Assembly (NCBI GenBank): GCA_963978895.1
Contig: OZ022246.1
Location: 24,088,526 to 24,152,525, forward strand
Direction of reading: 5' to 3'
DNA from: Erpobdella octoculata
Taxonomy: Eukaryota; Annelida; Clitellata; Hirudinida; Erpobdellidae
Length of the DNA: 64,000 nucleotides
Every line of letters starts with the position of its first letter. Within the stretch, counting starts at the first letter, position 1. Shown here piece by piece: positions 1 through 13,705 of this stretch. The position numbers and the translations under genes were made by a program. The notes beneath the pieces are model-generated. The model worked only from the letters and a program-made list of their open reading frames with translations. It searched no databases and had not been told where the DNA came from.

Positions 1-254
1 AAAAGAAATAAAAAAGGAAAGGTAAGAGAAAGAAAGAGAGAAAGAAAGAGAGAGAGAGAAATTGACAGAAATAGAAAAAACGAGATGGATCGCTGAAGGT
101 TAGCATGGATAATAATGATGGTCGAGTTCCAACGTTCACCGACCCAATCAAAAGTAATTTGTCATGACTACATCAAAGGAAATCTCTCTTTTTCTCAATT
201 ATAATAATTTCCACATGTTACAAACTCCGACTCCAACAACCACCTCCATCACCT

Positions 255-455
255 ACGGCCGGTACTACTACAGGTGTGCCGTGGCCATTCGGCGTTAGCC
301 AGCTGGCTGGAGGATCGGCTGTTTGAATCCAGCCAAAGTCGTAGGCTCTTGAGGGCATTCTGGGCAGTCATACAACAGAATGGCAGAGGGATATAGCGTT
401 CTCCTGTGAGCTACCAGGTCGTCGGTTCGAATTCCGCCGGCGTCATCATCATCAG
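255..455 (+). repeat. Possible tRNA-derived SINE fragment(s)
   Basis: Two B-box-like sites sit in this GC-richer patch: GTTTGAATCC near 330 and GGTTCGAATTCC near 423. The second follows a stretch resembling a pol III A box about 50 bases upstream (near 390). No cloverleaf can be drawn. This suggests a tRNA-derived SINE, or two pieces of one. Confidence 0.35.
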
Positions 456-1323
456 TACTTCACTTTTGTAGAATAAAGATCAGAACAGCACCAGAAGTGA
501 TTCGGGATTATATAAGATCATAACTGCAATTTCTTATTACTACGAGACCCAACTCTGAAGCTGCAGAATACAACAACAAAACCAGTAAACAAATCTTCAA
601 TATTCGATATCGTCCGTCGTTTTTATGGTTATGACAAACGGCGTGGTGTGCCCTTTCTTCCACTTAACAACCAGTGCACGTATTCAACCACCTGTTGTGA
701 ACCGCGTAAGCGATACAACAATATTCAGCTGTAAACACGCATCTCCACCACCTTGCGTTGGTACGTATGGTTAAACGGATGGATGTGGATGGGTGGATGC
801 CTGGAGATTGGTTCATTAAAAAAAACAAAAAAAAAACAAAAAAAAATAAAAGGAAAAAAATGAAACAAGAAAAATGAACAAAAACAAAAAATCAAAAAAG
901 ATATTTTTCACCTCACAGACACAAACTCATCAAAACCTACCGCCATCTTAAATGAGCACCATTTTTCAAATATATCATTAAAATCTCTCCCGATAAGTGA
1001 TAAAACATTAAACATCTCATAACTTCATTACAACTTTTCTGCGTATAAAAAAAAGCTATAAGCGTCATTGTCGTAAAAATATAGTTATTTTTATTGAAAA
1101 AACATAAACAAAAACATTAGCAGGAATGAGAGAACAAATAAATTGACTGGATAAAAAAAAACTGGAATGTTTTTTCAAGGATGGTAAACGCTCTTCCATC
1201 TATCGCTCACCGTCATTAATTTTTTATTCATGTTTTTACAAATGCCTGGAAAATTTCCACGTTTGATGGAAATACTATCGTGTGGCCGGTGGTTTTATCT
1301 GCGTGCGAATGTGGTTTTATGCG

Positions 1324-1706
<383 letters not shown>

Positions 1707-2457
1707 TGGTGTGAACATTCACGTGGAAATGGGTGGAAAAGATAAAAGTTATGCAACGGCGTCTGTCAATAGATGAAGACTTATCTAAATTTATTGGTGA
1801 AAAGATCGATATCTAGGGATGGATGGATGGGTGGATGGGTGGATGGAGGGATGGAAATAAAGAGTAAGTGAATAATGGATTTATGAACGCAGGCGTGGAT
1901 TGATGGAATAATATTTTTTCCAGAGAGAAAAAAGCTGACAAAACGATAAACTAACTAATAAAAACACCTTGTTGCACTGTAACTGCTGAGTCTGAATGTC
2001 AGATGGGGAACAGAATCTTGAATTTAACGTAACTAAATAAATAAATAAATAACTACATAAAACTGCTTTACTGGTTAGAAAGAAAATATTATATTGATAC
2101 TATTTTCAATCAAATCTTAAATTAATCACGTGATTCTCAATCAGCAACAAAGCAAACATTTATTTAAGACAAGACATTCTACTGAAGATCATCTGTAAAT
2201 TAAATCTATTCTATCGGTAATGCAATTACGTTTAATCTTGCACCGTTAAATTATTGTCAACGCAATCCGCTATTGATGATGCGATGATGTACCGATTAAA
2301 AAAAACAAAAAAAAACATTCTACTACCAAATAACGTCAGTAAATCGATTCCATTGAATCATCTTCAGAATTATTACCGAATAACTTTATCACCTTCAACT
2401 GAGAATCGCAGTCCTGGAGGCTTAAACTTAAACAAAAGTCCGTAAGAACAAACTAAA

Positions 2458-2605
2458 CTGCAGAATGTGACAGAAAAACTAAATGCAGAATGCAGAACTG
2501 CAGAATGTGACAGGTAAAACTAAATGCAGAATGCAGAACTGCAGAATGTGACAGGTAAAACTAAATGCAGAATGCAGAACTGCAGAATGTGACAGATAAA
2601 ACTAA
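2458..2605. repeat. 40-41 base tandem repeat, about 3.6 copies
   Basis: The unit contains CAGAATGTGACAG followed by an AAACTAAATGCAGAATGCAG core. It recurs with starts at about 2461, 2501, 2542 and 2583. The last copy decays into A-rich sequence. Confidence 0.9.
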
Positions 2606-3830
2606 AAAAACAACAACTTTACATTGCTCAAGAAAAAACTGTTTGTACAGCCACACTCAAAAAAACTTTTGATACTGAGTGTGAGAGTAAATAAAAGCCT
2701 TTAGAGGATGCCCGCAATATAGTAATTTATTAATTTTATTAATATTTGTTTTTTAAAAGAAGAATCGTTTATAACACAAAAAAAACGCCAGCAAATCACG
2801 TAAATGTACAATTAAATTTATAGTGAAACCAATAACTAGAAGATGGTGTTTTATCAAATATGTACTCAAACTATTCATTTACTTTGTACATGTCGGTTAA
2901 TTAACCAATTATTGCTTAATGTGGAAATAATTATGGGCTTAAATTAATTTTTATGCTACGAAAACTAATATATACAAAATATAAAGTTTAAAAATTTATT
3001 TCATTTGATTCAGCTAAATGGCAAATTAAAAAAAAATATATTGATACAACTTTCAACCACGTCTTTAAATTATCGCCAACTCTTCAACCAGCAACGAATC
3101 AATCATTGATTTTACTATCCATCCTCAGTTGGCCTTCACATTCAAATCTAGCTAACCCCCCTCCTGGTTTAAATCATCATAATCATCATTACTATTTTCA
3201 TTCAAGGTCTAAATCATATTCAACCTGCGTTCACATCAATCAACAGTGTCTCAGAGGAAAAAAACTTCATAATTATTATCAGAAGAATTGTCTTAAAGAA
3301 CCGGAACGGGAAAAACCGTTTGGATTTGAAAGAAACAAATATTTTCGGAAGTGAATGCGTTTTCCATACGGAGTTGAATTTCTGCAGTTCTGGAAACAAT
3401 TAGTTTATTGAATTGAAAAAAAAATAAATTCAAATTCTTGTTTATATTTGTTTGATCGATTTTATTTAGAGCACCAGCTTGTTCTTAATGGTCTGCTGAC
3501 GCTTGATGCAGACTAGAAGACGGCCAATATAAAAATTCCGAATGAGGAGGGGCTCTTTGCCCAAACCTTCCAAACCCCCCAAATCAGCTCTAGTCAAAAA
3601 AGAACGTGAAATAAATAAATAACAAGTAAAGGAAAAAAACGAGTTTCTTAACACAAACTTTAATTTCAAATACACTCGATTTAGAAATACGAAAGATGTT
3701 CAAATTAAGGTTGTTTTTTTAATTGAATTATGTATTGTCATCCAATATAAAGCTATGCTGAAAGTTTCAGCTTCCTAGCTAGTCAAAAAGCTGGTTAAAT
3801 TTTACTTGCAAGAATTGGGAACAGAGAAAG

Positions 3831-3833
<3 letters not shown>

Positions 3834-3895
<62 letters not shown>
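3834..3895. repeat. (CA)n microsatellite
   Basis: An uninterrupted CA dinucleotide run of about 62 bases. Confidence 0.97.
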
Positions 3896-3897
<2 letters not shown>

Positions 3898-4317
3898 TAG
3901 AGATTGTAACCCAAATAAAAGTTTGTAAAAAACTGTAGGTGAGAAAAGCGCAAAAATAAAAAGTTTAAAATATTATCATCTAAATATTCGGAGTAAATTA
4001 AAGAACTAGTAGATAAGAGAGTCAAAGGATCGACCATGAAACTAATTACAGGACGTTGAATCGTGGTGGTGGATGCTGAAAACATCCGGTCCCGCTGCCT
4101 CGCTACTGAGGGGAGCCATAATAATCCACACCCACCCTTGAAGTTAGTAGAGGCAGGAGAGGTGAGCCGAATCTACCATCTGGATCCATTTTTTCTGCAC
4201 TCGCTCGCCTGCCGGCTGGCTTGAGACAAAGAGCATGGAAAGATGTGAAAACGAAAACTGGAATGGGAAAAGATAATATGGTGGAAAACTGGAAAAAGAG
4301 GATTTGTAGAAAATAAG

Positions 4318-4322
4318 GATGC

Positions 4323-4419
<97 letters not shown>

Positions 4420-4468
4420 GGTGGTGGTGGTGGTGGTGGTGGTGATGATGAGGATGATGATGAGGATG

Positions 4469-4502
<34 letters not shown>

Positions 4503-4525
4503 GGACGATAATGATGATGATGAAA
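4318..4525. repeat. Compound (GAT)n-(GGT)n-(GAT)n microsatellite
   Basis: A long GAT run switches to GGT at about 4405-4442 and back to GAT with GAG variants. The poly-Met, poly-Val and poly-Ser open frames here are artefacts of the repeat. Confidence 0.97.
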
Positions 4526-4994
4526 TTATAATATTAATATTAAATAAATAATAACAATATATTTGGTCTGTGAAAATAAAATGGTTAACCATTCTACTGT
4601 GATTTTATTAACTCTCTAGAAAAGTAATACATTTATTAAAACAAAACAAAAACAAACTTTATTACACATAAAATAGAAATACGAAGATAAATAGACGAGC
4701 AATTTTGAGAAATAAATTAGAAATTAGACAAGCCTGTAGGGGCTGTACAGTACACACTAGTACACAGGTCCCCGAAATGAGGTGGTGCTCAAAAATTCTT
4801 GAAATTCAGCAATGGCAGTTTGAGCAAGAGATATGAAAAAGTACTTGAAACTAGAAGAAAAAGACAAAATACAGGACTGAAAGAGATAATAGACAGATGC
4901 ACAAGAACAAAGAATTCGCTAAGTAAAATTGACGCTCGGATTACTTCATTTGTTTCAACTACTTTTCCAGCAACTTCTATTTACCCTTTACTCT

Positions 4995-5192
<198 letters not shown>

Positions 5193-5562
5193 GTTCTGTT
5201 AGGTATTTCTTTCTTTCTTTTTTTACTTTCTTTCTATCTATTTATTTTTACAATCACTCACTAATTAATAATTTATACTCTTCTTCTCCCGTTTCATCTC
5301 TTTCTCTCTCGTTTCTCTCTCTCTTTTCTTTCTTTCTCTTTCTCTTTCTCTCTCTAATTCTTATCTCTATCTCTCTTCTCTACTCGTTGTTCACAAACCA
5401 CATCCTTGGAAACCGTAAAAAAGATAAAAAATAATCACCGTGAAAAGTAAACGAAGAAGTTGAAAACAAGGAATGTTTTTTTGCTCTCAAATATCCCACT
5501 TGGAAGACGCACGAATATATAAGCAGTGCTGAAGAGTGTTATAGAGAAAGATAGATGGATTG

Positions 5563-5565
<3 letters not shown>

Positions 5566-5611
<46 letters not shown>
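5566..5611. repeat. (GA)n microsatellite
   Basis: A GA run of about 46 bases, roughly 80 bases before the TA tract. Confidence 0.95.
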
Positions 5612-5614
<3 letters not shown>

Positions 5615-5689
5615 GGAAAAATTGAGAAAGAAAGTGAATGATAGATTGGAAAAAGACAAGAGTTGTAAGAGAAAGAAGAATATACGAGT

Positions 5690-5893
<204 letters not shown>

Positions 5894-6529
5894 GGCGTGG
5901 TTCTACACAGTAGGAGTTTCCTCTGTAAAAAAGTCATTTTTTGCGTTTGCAGTGAAATTGTTGTATTTTTTGTGTGAAAACAAACTATAATTTTTGAGGC
6001 GTTTACTAGAAAAAGATAAGTAAGTTGTGGCTGAGTGAAAGATATACATACATATTTAGGTATGTATTTATTAAAAGTTGAAAATGAGAAATTATGAATA
6101 GACAAACGACATATATACATAATATTAATTTATATTATTAATTAAAAATACTAATGTTAATTCTTCATTAATTTCGCACGTTCTTCCATAGAATGTTCTT
6201 CGTCATCAATCCGGAAATTGATAAGCCTACAGTTACAACCGGGACATCGGGAATTCCCCATGATCTTGTACTTTTTCACTCAAAACTGCCATTTAGCTTA
6301 AACATTTTAGTTGAATTATTTACAGCAAGCTGCTTGCTTGCATCGAGGGAAAACATAAACCTGTTAACACTTTCCATTTAACTTACCACACAGCTCAGCA
6401 CAGCCCTGAACTACCCGGTCAAAGCAACCGCTCAAATTACATTTTTAGTTACATTATGGAAAAATTTCATAAAGAATTCTAAACCGCTATAGATTTGTTT
6501 TTATATTCCGCGTGCAGGACACTATTAGC

Positions 6530-6610
6530 TAAGCAGCCATGCAACCATGCAGCCATGCCACTATGCAGCCATGCAACTATGCAGTTATGATACTATGCTG
6601 TCATGCAGCT
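6530..6610. repeat. Short GCAGCCATGCAACTAT-type minisatellite
   Basis: Degenerate repeats of 8-9 bases built on ATGCAGCC/ATGCAACT run for about 80 bases. Confidence 0.75.
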
Positions 6611-7626
6611 TAACACTCAACAGTAAGATTTCTTCAACAGCTCAAAAATAAGTAATCGGCTTGATTAGTTAACTGGTAATCTATACAACAACAGTTGTAA
6701 AGTAAAGTTATAAAATCTGAAGAAAGAAAATCATTCACCAACCCATAAAAACATTAAAAAGAATAAACGTAAAAAATCAGAGCAAATAACTATTAAGAAA
6801 CAACTAGGGTTCTTAATATAGGACTCATTCATCCTACCCCAGATACAAGTAAGTTAAAAAATTAGGTTAACATTAGGAGAGTAGTAGGCATCTAGGTTCA
6901 CATTTAACCACAGTAAATTATGATGGTTCACCTAGAAATACTGAACTATATATTGTTTTGTATGTTTTATAGATCACCTGAAAATATTCACCTGTAATTA
7001 TACGAGTCTAGTTAATCAAAAAGAAATAAATTAAAAAATTTAAGCAAGTTTCCGTTTCCGTTTCCCGGGCTATCGCTACTTAGATGATGTCCATGACAAC
7101 AGAGACCCTGTGAGAGGGGTAGTCGTAAGTACTTTTCACAAACAATTTTCAAACACCTTATACACGTTTGCCTCAAAAAATAGTTGATGACCGGGGGCGT
7201 AGTCATAGGTAGTTTTCCAAAATTTGTTGCCTCCACTGATTATGCGCCTCACTGAGGCGCCCCCTAGCCACAGGCGCCCGGGGCGGATTCCTCCAGCTGC
7301 CCCCTCGCTACGCTACTGTTTGAGGACAACTAAAAGCGTATATAATAAGTAACTTTACTTTTTATAGTATTCTGTTCCGAGCTAAACTATTCAAATCCAG
7401 AAAATGGCATTTTTTGCTTTAATTTTTTGCTAACAAAACTCTTCAAATGTTATGAACGATTTTAAACGATTTTATATTAATTTATTGTTACGAATAAATT
7501 GATTTTAGAAATCGTAAAAATAAAAAAGTCGTAATTGATGATGATCATAATCATAAACCGGTTATCTTGATTCGATTAAAATTGTCCGGCATCCAAATAT
7601 AAACATCGTTAAACATTTTTCGAATA

Positions 7627-7700
7627 CCACACACACACACACACACACAAACGGCCCCACACCCACACCCACACACACACACACACACAAACACACACTC
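7627..7700. repeat. Interrupted (CA)n microsatellite
   Basis: CA runs separated by an AACGGCCCCACACC segment. A minus-strand open frame across it is low-complexity and is rejected. Confidence 0.95.
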
Positions 7701-8121
7701 ACGCACAGACGTTTCGGCATTGGATTACCACCGACGCACCTACAACACACCTTTAATTCAATTTTTTCCTCTCTCGGCAAAGTCCCGACGCTAATCCAGT
7801 TCCGCGACGGCCGTAAAAAACAGTCATTTCCACCACCAGTAGTTCCTCATCATCTTCTTCTTCTTCCTATTCCGACATTGCTACTATAAGCGTTCACACA
7901 CACACAAAATATATATATATATATAAACACTATAACGAACCAGCGTGGGAGGTTCGATCCTGGAAATAAGCTCGACTAGTTAAAAATAAAAACGTTTTGT
8001 TGCTGTTTCCGACAGGAAAAAAAAGAAAAAGAACCAAAGACATCGAATGCTCAGAAAATAGATTTTGGACGGAAATCTATTTAACGGAAATAAGGTGTTA
8101 AAAATAATAACAACCACTCAC

Positions 8122-10417
8122 TTTCAATAGGAGACCTTTCTCTGTACCCGCCAAGGCCACCGTGTGTTCGTTGATGACGGTTACCCTCAGAGCCGTGAGG
8201 GATTGGTCGGGGGTGTAGTAGAGGGGTTTGGCATTTATGGGGTATCTGCTGCCGATGCCCACGTTGAGCGGATGGCCGCAGAACTTGTTGTCTATCGTTT
8301 TGGCTTCGTCAAACTGTACGGAAATTGTATGAGATGAAATCAAATTGACAAGTATATGTTGTACATGTGTGTTTGTGAAGAATTTTGATGAACTTAATTT
8401 TTTTTTAAATTATCTCAAAAAATTGCAACTAAAAATTATTACAGTACGTTTAATAATATTGATTTTCAGTTTGTTAATAAAATCGGCAGACATGACATTT
8501 TGTGCCCCTCAAGCTAGTGGACATTCGAAGTGAGTGGACAATACAGCGCATTACTTGTTTATGAACCGAAACATAGAAAAACGAGAAAGAGAACGATGGA
8601 AAAACTTTCAGGAGAAACAGAATGAATGAATGAACGAATGAAAGAAAACAGAAATGAGTTCAACAGGAAGCATAATAACAATTTGTTTGATTAAAAACAC
8701 ATTGATAAAAAGATTATTATTGAAAAAGAAAAAGATAAAGATAAAACGCTTTTTGAAGATATCTTCACAAAAAATTACAGCAAAACTTGAAAGAAATTTT
8801 TTTACAATAATAATATGAGCATTTTTATCACACACAAAAAACTTGCATAATAAAAAATGGGTGCCTTCTATCAAGATTATATAATTTTTAAATGAAATCA
8901 CATAAAGCTGATTTGAAGAAAAAAAAACAAAATAAACCAATCAATCATTCAATTTATTTTTTATTTATCTAACATATTTATTAATTTATTAATTTGTTTA
9001 TTTATTTATTTGCTTTTTTTAAATTAGAAAACCCAGCACGGCAATATATAAATCTTCTCGCCGAAAAAAGGCTAGCAGAAAGAATTTATATTTCAGTTGA
9101 AAAGCTCCAAGGGTTTAGACATATACGTACGAATACCTATTGTATTTCTATTGATATTTCGTTTTTTAGAAATAATACTATACGTCATGGAGTTACAAAT
9201 TACACATTAAATGTGATGAACAATACGTATATATCAAATTATACCTACACTTGTGACTTGTAATAAAACTGAACCAATATAAAAAGACTAACATTCATTT
9301 TACACCTCGGGTTCATGTAATCCATCCACGGCAAAATTCTACCCCTGCCGGAGTAACACTCTCTTTGTAACTTGACAAACTCTTTTTGAATGCTCTGCAT
9401 TGGAAACATGCAGACCGCAGACTCCTCGCTCAGCCATCCGCGGGGCTCCCCCCTACCCATGACAATAAAGAGGGCTTCTTCCCCCCCGTCGGAGTCGAAG
9501 TTCAATTTCTGTCTCGTAATGCGACCCATCCTCGACAGATGAGCGGTTTTGCCGAGATTGAAGGAAACGTGAGATTGAGTGATGAAATCGAATCTATTGC
9601 ACGATAACTCCAATTCCGTGTAGGAATTAAATTCTTTATCGCCCTGGCAAACTCTGACCAGTTTCGTATGGTAGCTGTCATCTGACTGTACATCCTTTTG
9701 AATGGTCAAGAAGTAAATAAATCCCTGGTGCTCGAACGCCTCCAGGTAGTGGACGAGAAAGCTTTTCCGCATGTGTTCGGTAAAGTAAACGGAACTCGAG
9801 ATGCTGGAATTTACGCTCTTGTAAAAATATCTCAAATCCACCTTTCCGGTATCTGAATTTTCATCCAGTACAAAACTCGCCAGAGCGAATGGATCTGTTA
9901 TAGTATCCGAATCGTCAAACGTTTTGGCAATAAAAAGCGATCCAGCGCTACCAAAAAGAGCAGCTATGTTGTTCCTGCTCTCAATGGTACTACCGATGAA
10001 TTTCGTATCTTCCGATAGGTCACGATTGAAGTCTAAATTATGTAGATCGTAAACGGAGCATAATCCATATTTGGCACTGCCGCAGAAGAACAGATGGCGA
10101 CCGTCGGGCATGATTTGCAGGATTCTCGGATGATTGTCTTGCTTGTTGTCACACTTCGTGGCTGAGCTGCAATTTCCTGTCGGTAATGTCGGTCCCGTTT
10201 CGACCATTTGTAGTTTTTGCAACAAGCTGTCGAACATGTAGATGGCATTTAATCCCGCTACGATTACTCGACCGTTCGTCCTATCGAATACCATCTGGGA
10301 AAGACACGACGCCGCTTCATCGTGGTGCCAAACTGAACCTAGAACACCGCTCGCGAGAAAGAAGAAAACCACCGCTATAACCGACATAATATTAAAAAAA
10401 ACTATTTGTAACTGCAA
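8122..10417 (-). CDS. Plexin, N-terminal sema-domain exons (partial)
   Basis: Plexins are single-pass receptors for semaphorins that steer axons and cell movement. Two minus-strand exons are seen. Exon 10417..9293 (375 codons) starts with a signal peptide; the ATG at residue 11 may be the better start. It then holds a sema beta-propeller with plexin landmarks: VETGP, a Cys-rich stretch with DNKQDN, FFCGSAKYGLC, and the end MNPRC. Exon 8313..8122 (64 codons) supplies the last blade with DNKFCGHPLN and HTVALAGTEKGLLLKV. The join from donor GTTAGT to acceptor TACAG is in phase 0 and recreates the family order Cys-x(n)-IDxxFCG. The PSI, IPT and cytoplasmic GAP exons are not in the window and must lie left of 8122. 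The family call is firm. A or B type is not decided. Confidence 0.9.
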
Positions 10418-11993
10418 TATTATTAGTTATTTATTAAATAATGGTAATTTATTTACTTTTTTCGAAGTTATACTCGACGTATAAACGCTTGGCATGGTAG
10501 TAGTAAAGTAGTAACACTTTGTGTATGAGCGAGTATTTATCCTTAAGAGCCCTTTATGAGCCGCCGGCGAAAGACCGATCGCATATCGTGCCAAAGTTAC
10601 TCTGTTTAAGCTGGGAGGGGCGAACGCGCACCTACTAGCTTTATTATAAACTCATCTCACGTTTCTATTCGAAAAACGCTCTCGCGGGAAGATTGCTGTT
10701 ATGTTACCATCTCTTATTATTTTTCCTCGTAAATATGATTAATGTTTTTTTATATATATTTCCGGCAAACATTTAAAAAGGTGAAGATAATAGCTCGAAT
10801 TCAGCAACTTTTTTCTGTATTTTCTTTTTTTCTGCTATAGGAAAAAACGACGAATTGCTTGTCGAGTTTTTCTGAGCAGGGCCTATCTGAGTACATCAGC
10901 ATAAACGAAATATATTGAGCATATAACAAACAATCCAACCCTTTTTACATACATTACAAACTTTTGCTGTATAACTGATATTTTATAGCTATTAAAACGA
11001 TGGGTTTTACTAATTTAGGAATGTATATTCATATTCATATACCTACTATAATTGACGCTAAGAAATTAGAACTATCTGGACGTTTGGAAAATTACTATGT
11101 GCATCTCGAAAGTATTTTTATTAATGGAGATTTAATTATAGATTTTCGTGACACCCATCTTCTGTCTCAACATGAAGGTCATTTTTCGCGTTTTGAGCAG
11201 AAATAAATAAAGAAAATTTAATAAAAAAAAATTTTGAAGTATTAATATAAATAATAAATAATTATATTTTAATCTTTTAACTGGATAACTATATGAAGAA
11301 ATCTATGAAATTATCAAGTACCTAAGTTCACAAGACCACCATCATATGTTTGTTTACAAGGTCCGTAGGTTTCTTTTTGTTGTCGAGAAACGTTTATGAA
11401 CTCATTCCTTGGCTGATGTTTCTAAATTTTGACAAAAGATTTAATTAATTTTTAGATTAACACTACGAAATAGCAGAATACAAAGTTTGCTTGTTTTCGT
11501 CGTCTTGACTCTCATTGGTTTGGTTCTCATCTTCCGCCAACCACAATAAACAAAACAACGCATCTTGGACTCTGGTACAGAACCACCTTGGTCCTCGGGC
11601 ACAATAAAAACTTGCTTGGTAAAGAATCTTTTTTAAATACAGGTATTAATTTTTCTTGATTTCTTTTGAGGTGGGGGTTTATGTCAATATAGCTGATGGG
11701 ATTATCATCTATTTCTGCTTCTATTATCAAATTGTAAAAGAATAATCTTCTGTCAGCTATTTATTAGGTCAAAGTTACTTTTTAAGTGTAACACTGATAT
11801 GTAATAATGTAATTATCTATCTAATATTTATTAATAAAATTGACACTAGAAACATTGAATATTATTTTCTACTCTAAAAATCTTGATATAGTACTGCAAC
11901 TGGAAAATAAAAGTTCAACTTCTTGACTGACCTGTTTCTCATTCTACTTAATTTGTGAGGGGTCCACCATTAACATCCCCAAGACAGCAAAAT
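10418..11993. other. Intergenic region between divergent genes
   Basis: This is the likely shared 5' region of the minus-strand plexin and the plus-strand gene at 11994. No coding exon was recognised. The open frames at 11000-11206 (plus) and 11527-11730 (minus) have no family resemblance. Confidence 0.5.
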
Positions 11994-12551
11994 ATGTCAG
12001 CCCAGAAGCCAGGCGATGGGGGAGCCGGGTGGTCGAGTTATATACGCCCCCTGGTCAGAAACAGCCACTTCAGAATGGTCTCTACTTTGAGTACCGTCAA
12101 AGAGTGGGCAGGATCCAGTGCCAGCATTGCATCAGTGGCAGGTCTGTACTGTTTGTCAGTGTTTTTTCTTAGTATTTAATATTTAATTGTATGCAGGTAG
12201 TTGATTATTTTATGGCTTTTATTGATTTTGATGAATTGTAATTAATATTCTTAGAAGAATTTGTCAGCATATTGCAATAATTTATTAGAAACTATTAATT
12301 AAAAAAGCTAAAGTAAAAATATTGAAGTCTTTTTGTGAATTAATCCAGTGGAAAATTACTAATTGATTACACTATAAATCAAAGAAACTCAGTTTTATTA
12401 TTTTTAAAGTTTTAATAAATTGTACAAATAAATGAATATTCATAGGTGTTATTTTGGTTTTTGGCAGTTTTAAGTTGCTTTGTTTAAAGTAACATAATAT
12501 ATTAACTATAAATAAAATATTTTTCTTTCTCATCTCCTTCAAGACTTAACA

Positions 12552-12617
<66 letters not shown>

Positions 12618-13668
12618 ATTTTTTAATACAAGGCTCCATGCAAAATCTTCTCGACTCTACAAAGATGATGTCAATGCAGGAAGACGCAAGAACCCACAAG
12701 ATCTCCTCCGAAGTCATGAAGCACAGCCTCTACAAGTCCGTCGCCGGGGCAGATCGCCGTCACTCGAGGGGGCGCATACCCAGCAGCCGTACCTGGTCCG
12801 AGGCCGATCCGGCGTCTGCGTACGCTCCCGATTCCGGGGACGGCATGGACGGAAGTTGGTATCCCCGTTATTATCAGTCCCTGCCCCCTACTCCGTTGAT
12901 GAGCGGGAGAGCCACGCCGAGTAGTCGTAGTCCCACCAGGAAATTCTCGTTTAGGTATGATGCATCGTTTTTTTTTTATATAATAGTTATAGTCCTTTTA
13001 CACCAGGTGTTTCAAGACTGAAATAGAAGTGTGTAGGAAATACGAAATTAATTCCTCTCGCAGACTGACTCGCAAAAGCGAGGCGGAGTTGTATGACATA
13101 TTTACTGTTTGCTTGTTTATTATTATGAAACAAATCTTATGGCTGATCGTGTGTCATTGTGGGAAAAATAGGTAAGTTGTTGGAGCGAAAGAAGGAAGGT
13201 ATATTTGGTAAGAATGTGTGAAACAGGGTTTGATTTTGCTCAATCTGAATCAGTTTTCGGCACTAAACTTGTATTTTTTGGAAGAGTTTGTTTGTGGTGG
13301 AGTGAAAAAAAATAAGTGATGATAGAGTAAAGAAGTGCAGTTTTTACAAAAGTTGTGACACGTGTAATAAATAATAATCATCTCTTTACACAAACTCATC
13401 ACTTTACAACCTCTAACTCCATGTCAAAATTAAATCTTATTATTCTTCCATCTTTCGAGAAATTCTTTTCAATTTCCTGTTTTTTTCCATCAACTGGAAA
13501 TTGTTCGCACTCGTTTTTTTTATTATCGTTGAACACGCGAGATGGAAGGTCGCAGTTGCACGTTCTCGCTTCGGGTTTCATTTCCTGGAGATTAGCTTTT
13601 TGGGGTTTTTTGTTTTGTTTATTTTTTTGCTCCTCAATTTTCTTTTAAGTACTAGAAATACGTGTGAA

Positions 13669-13705
<37 letters not shown>
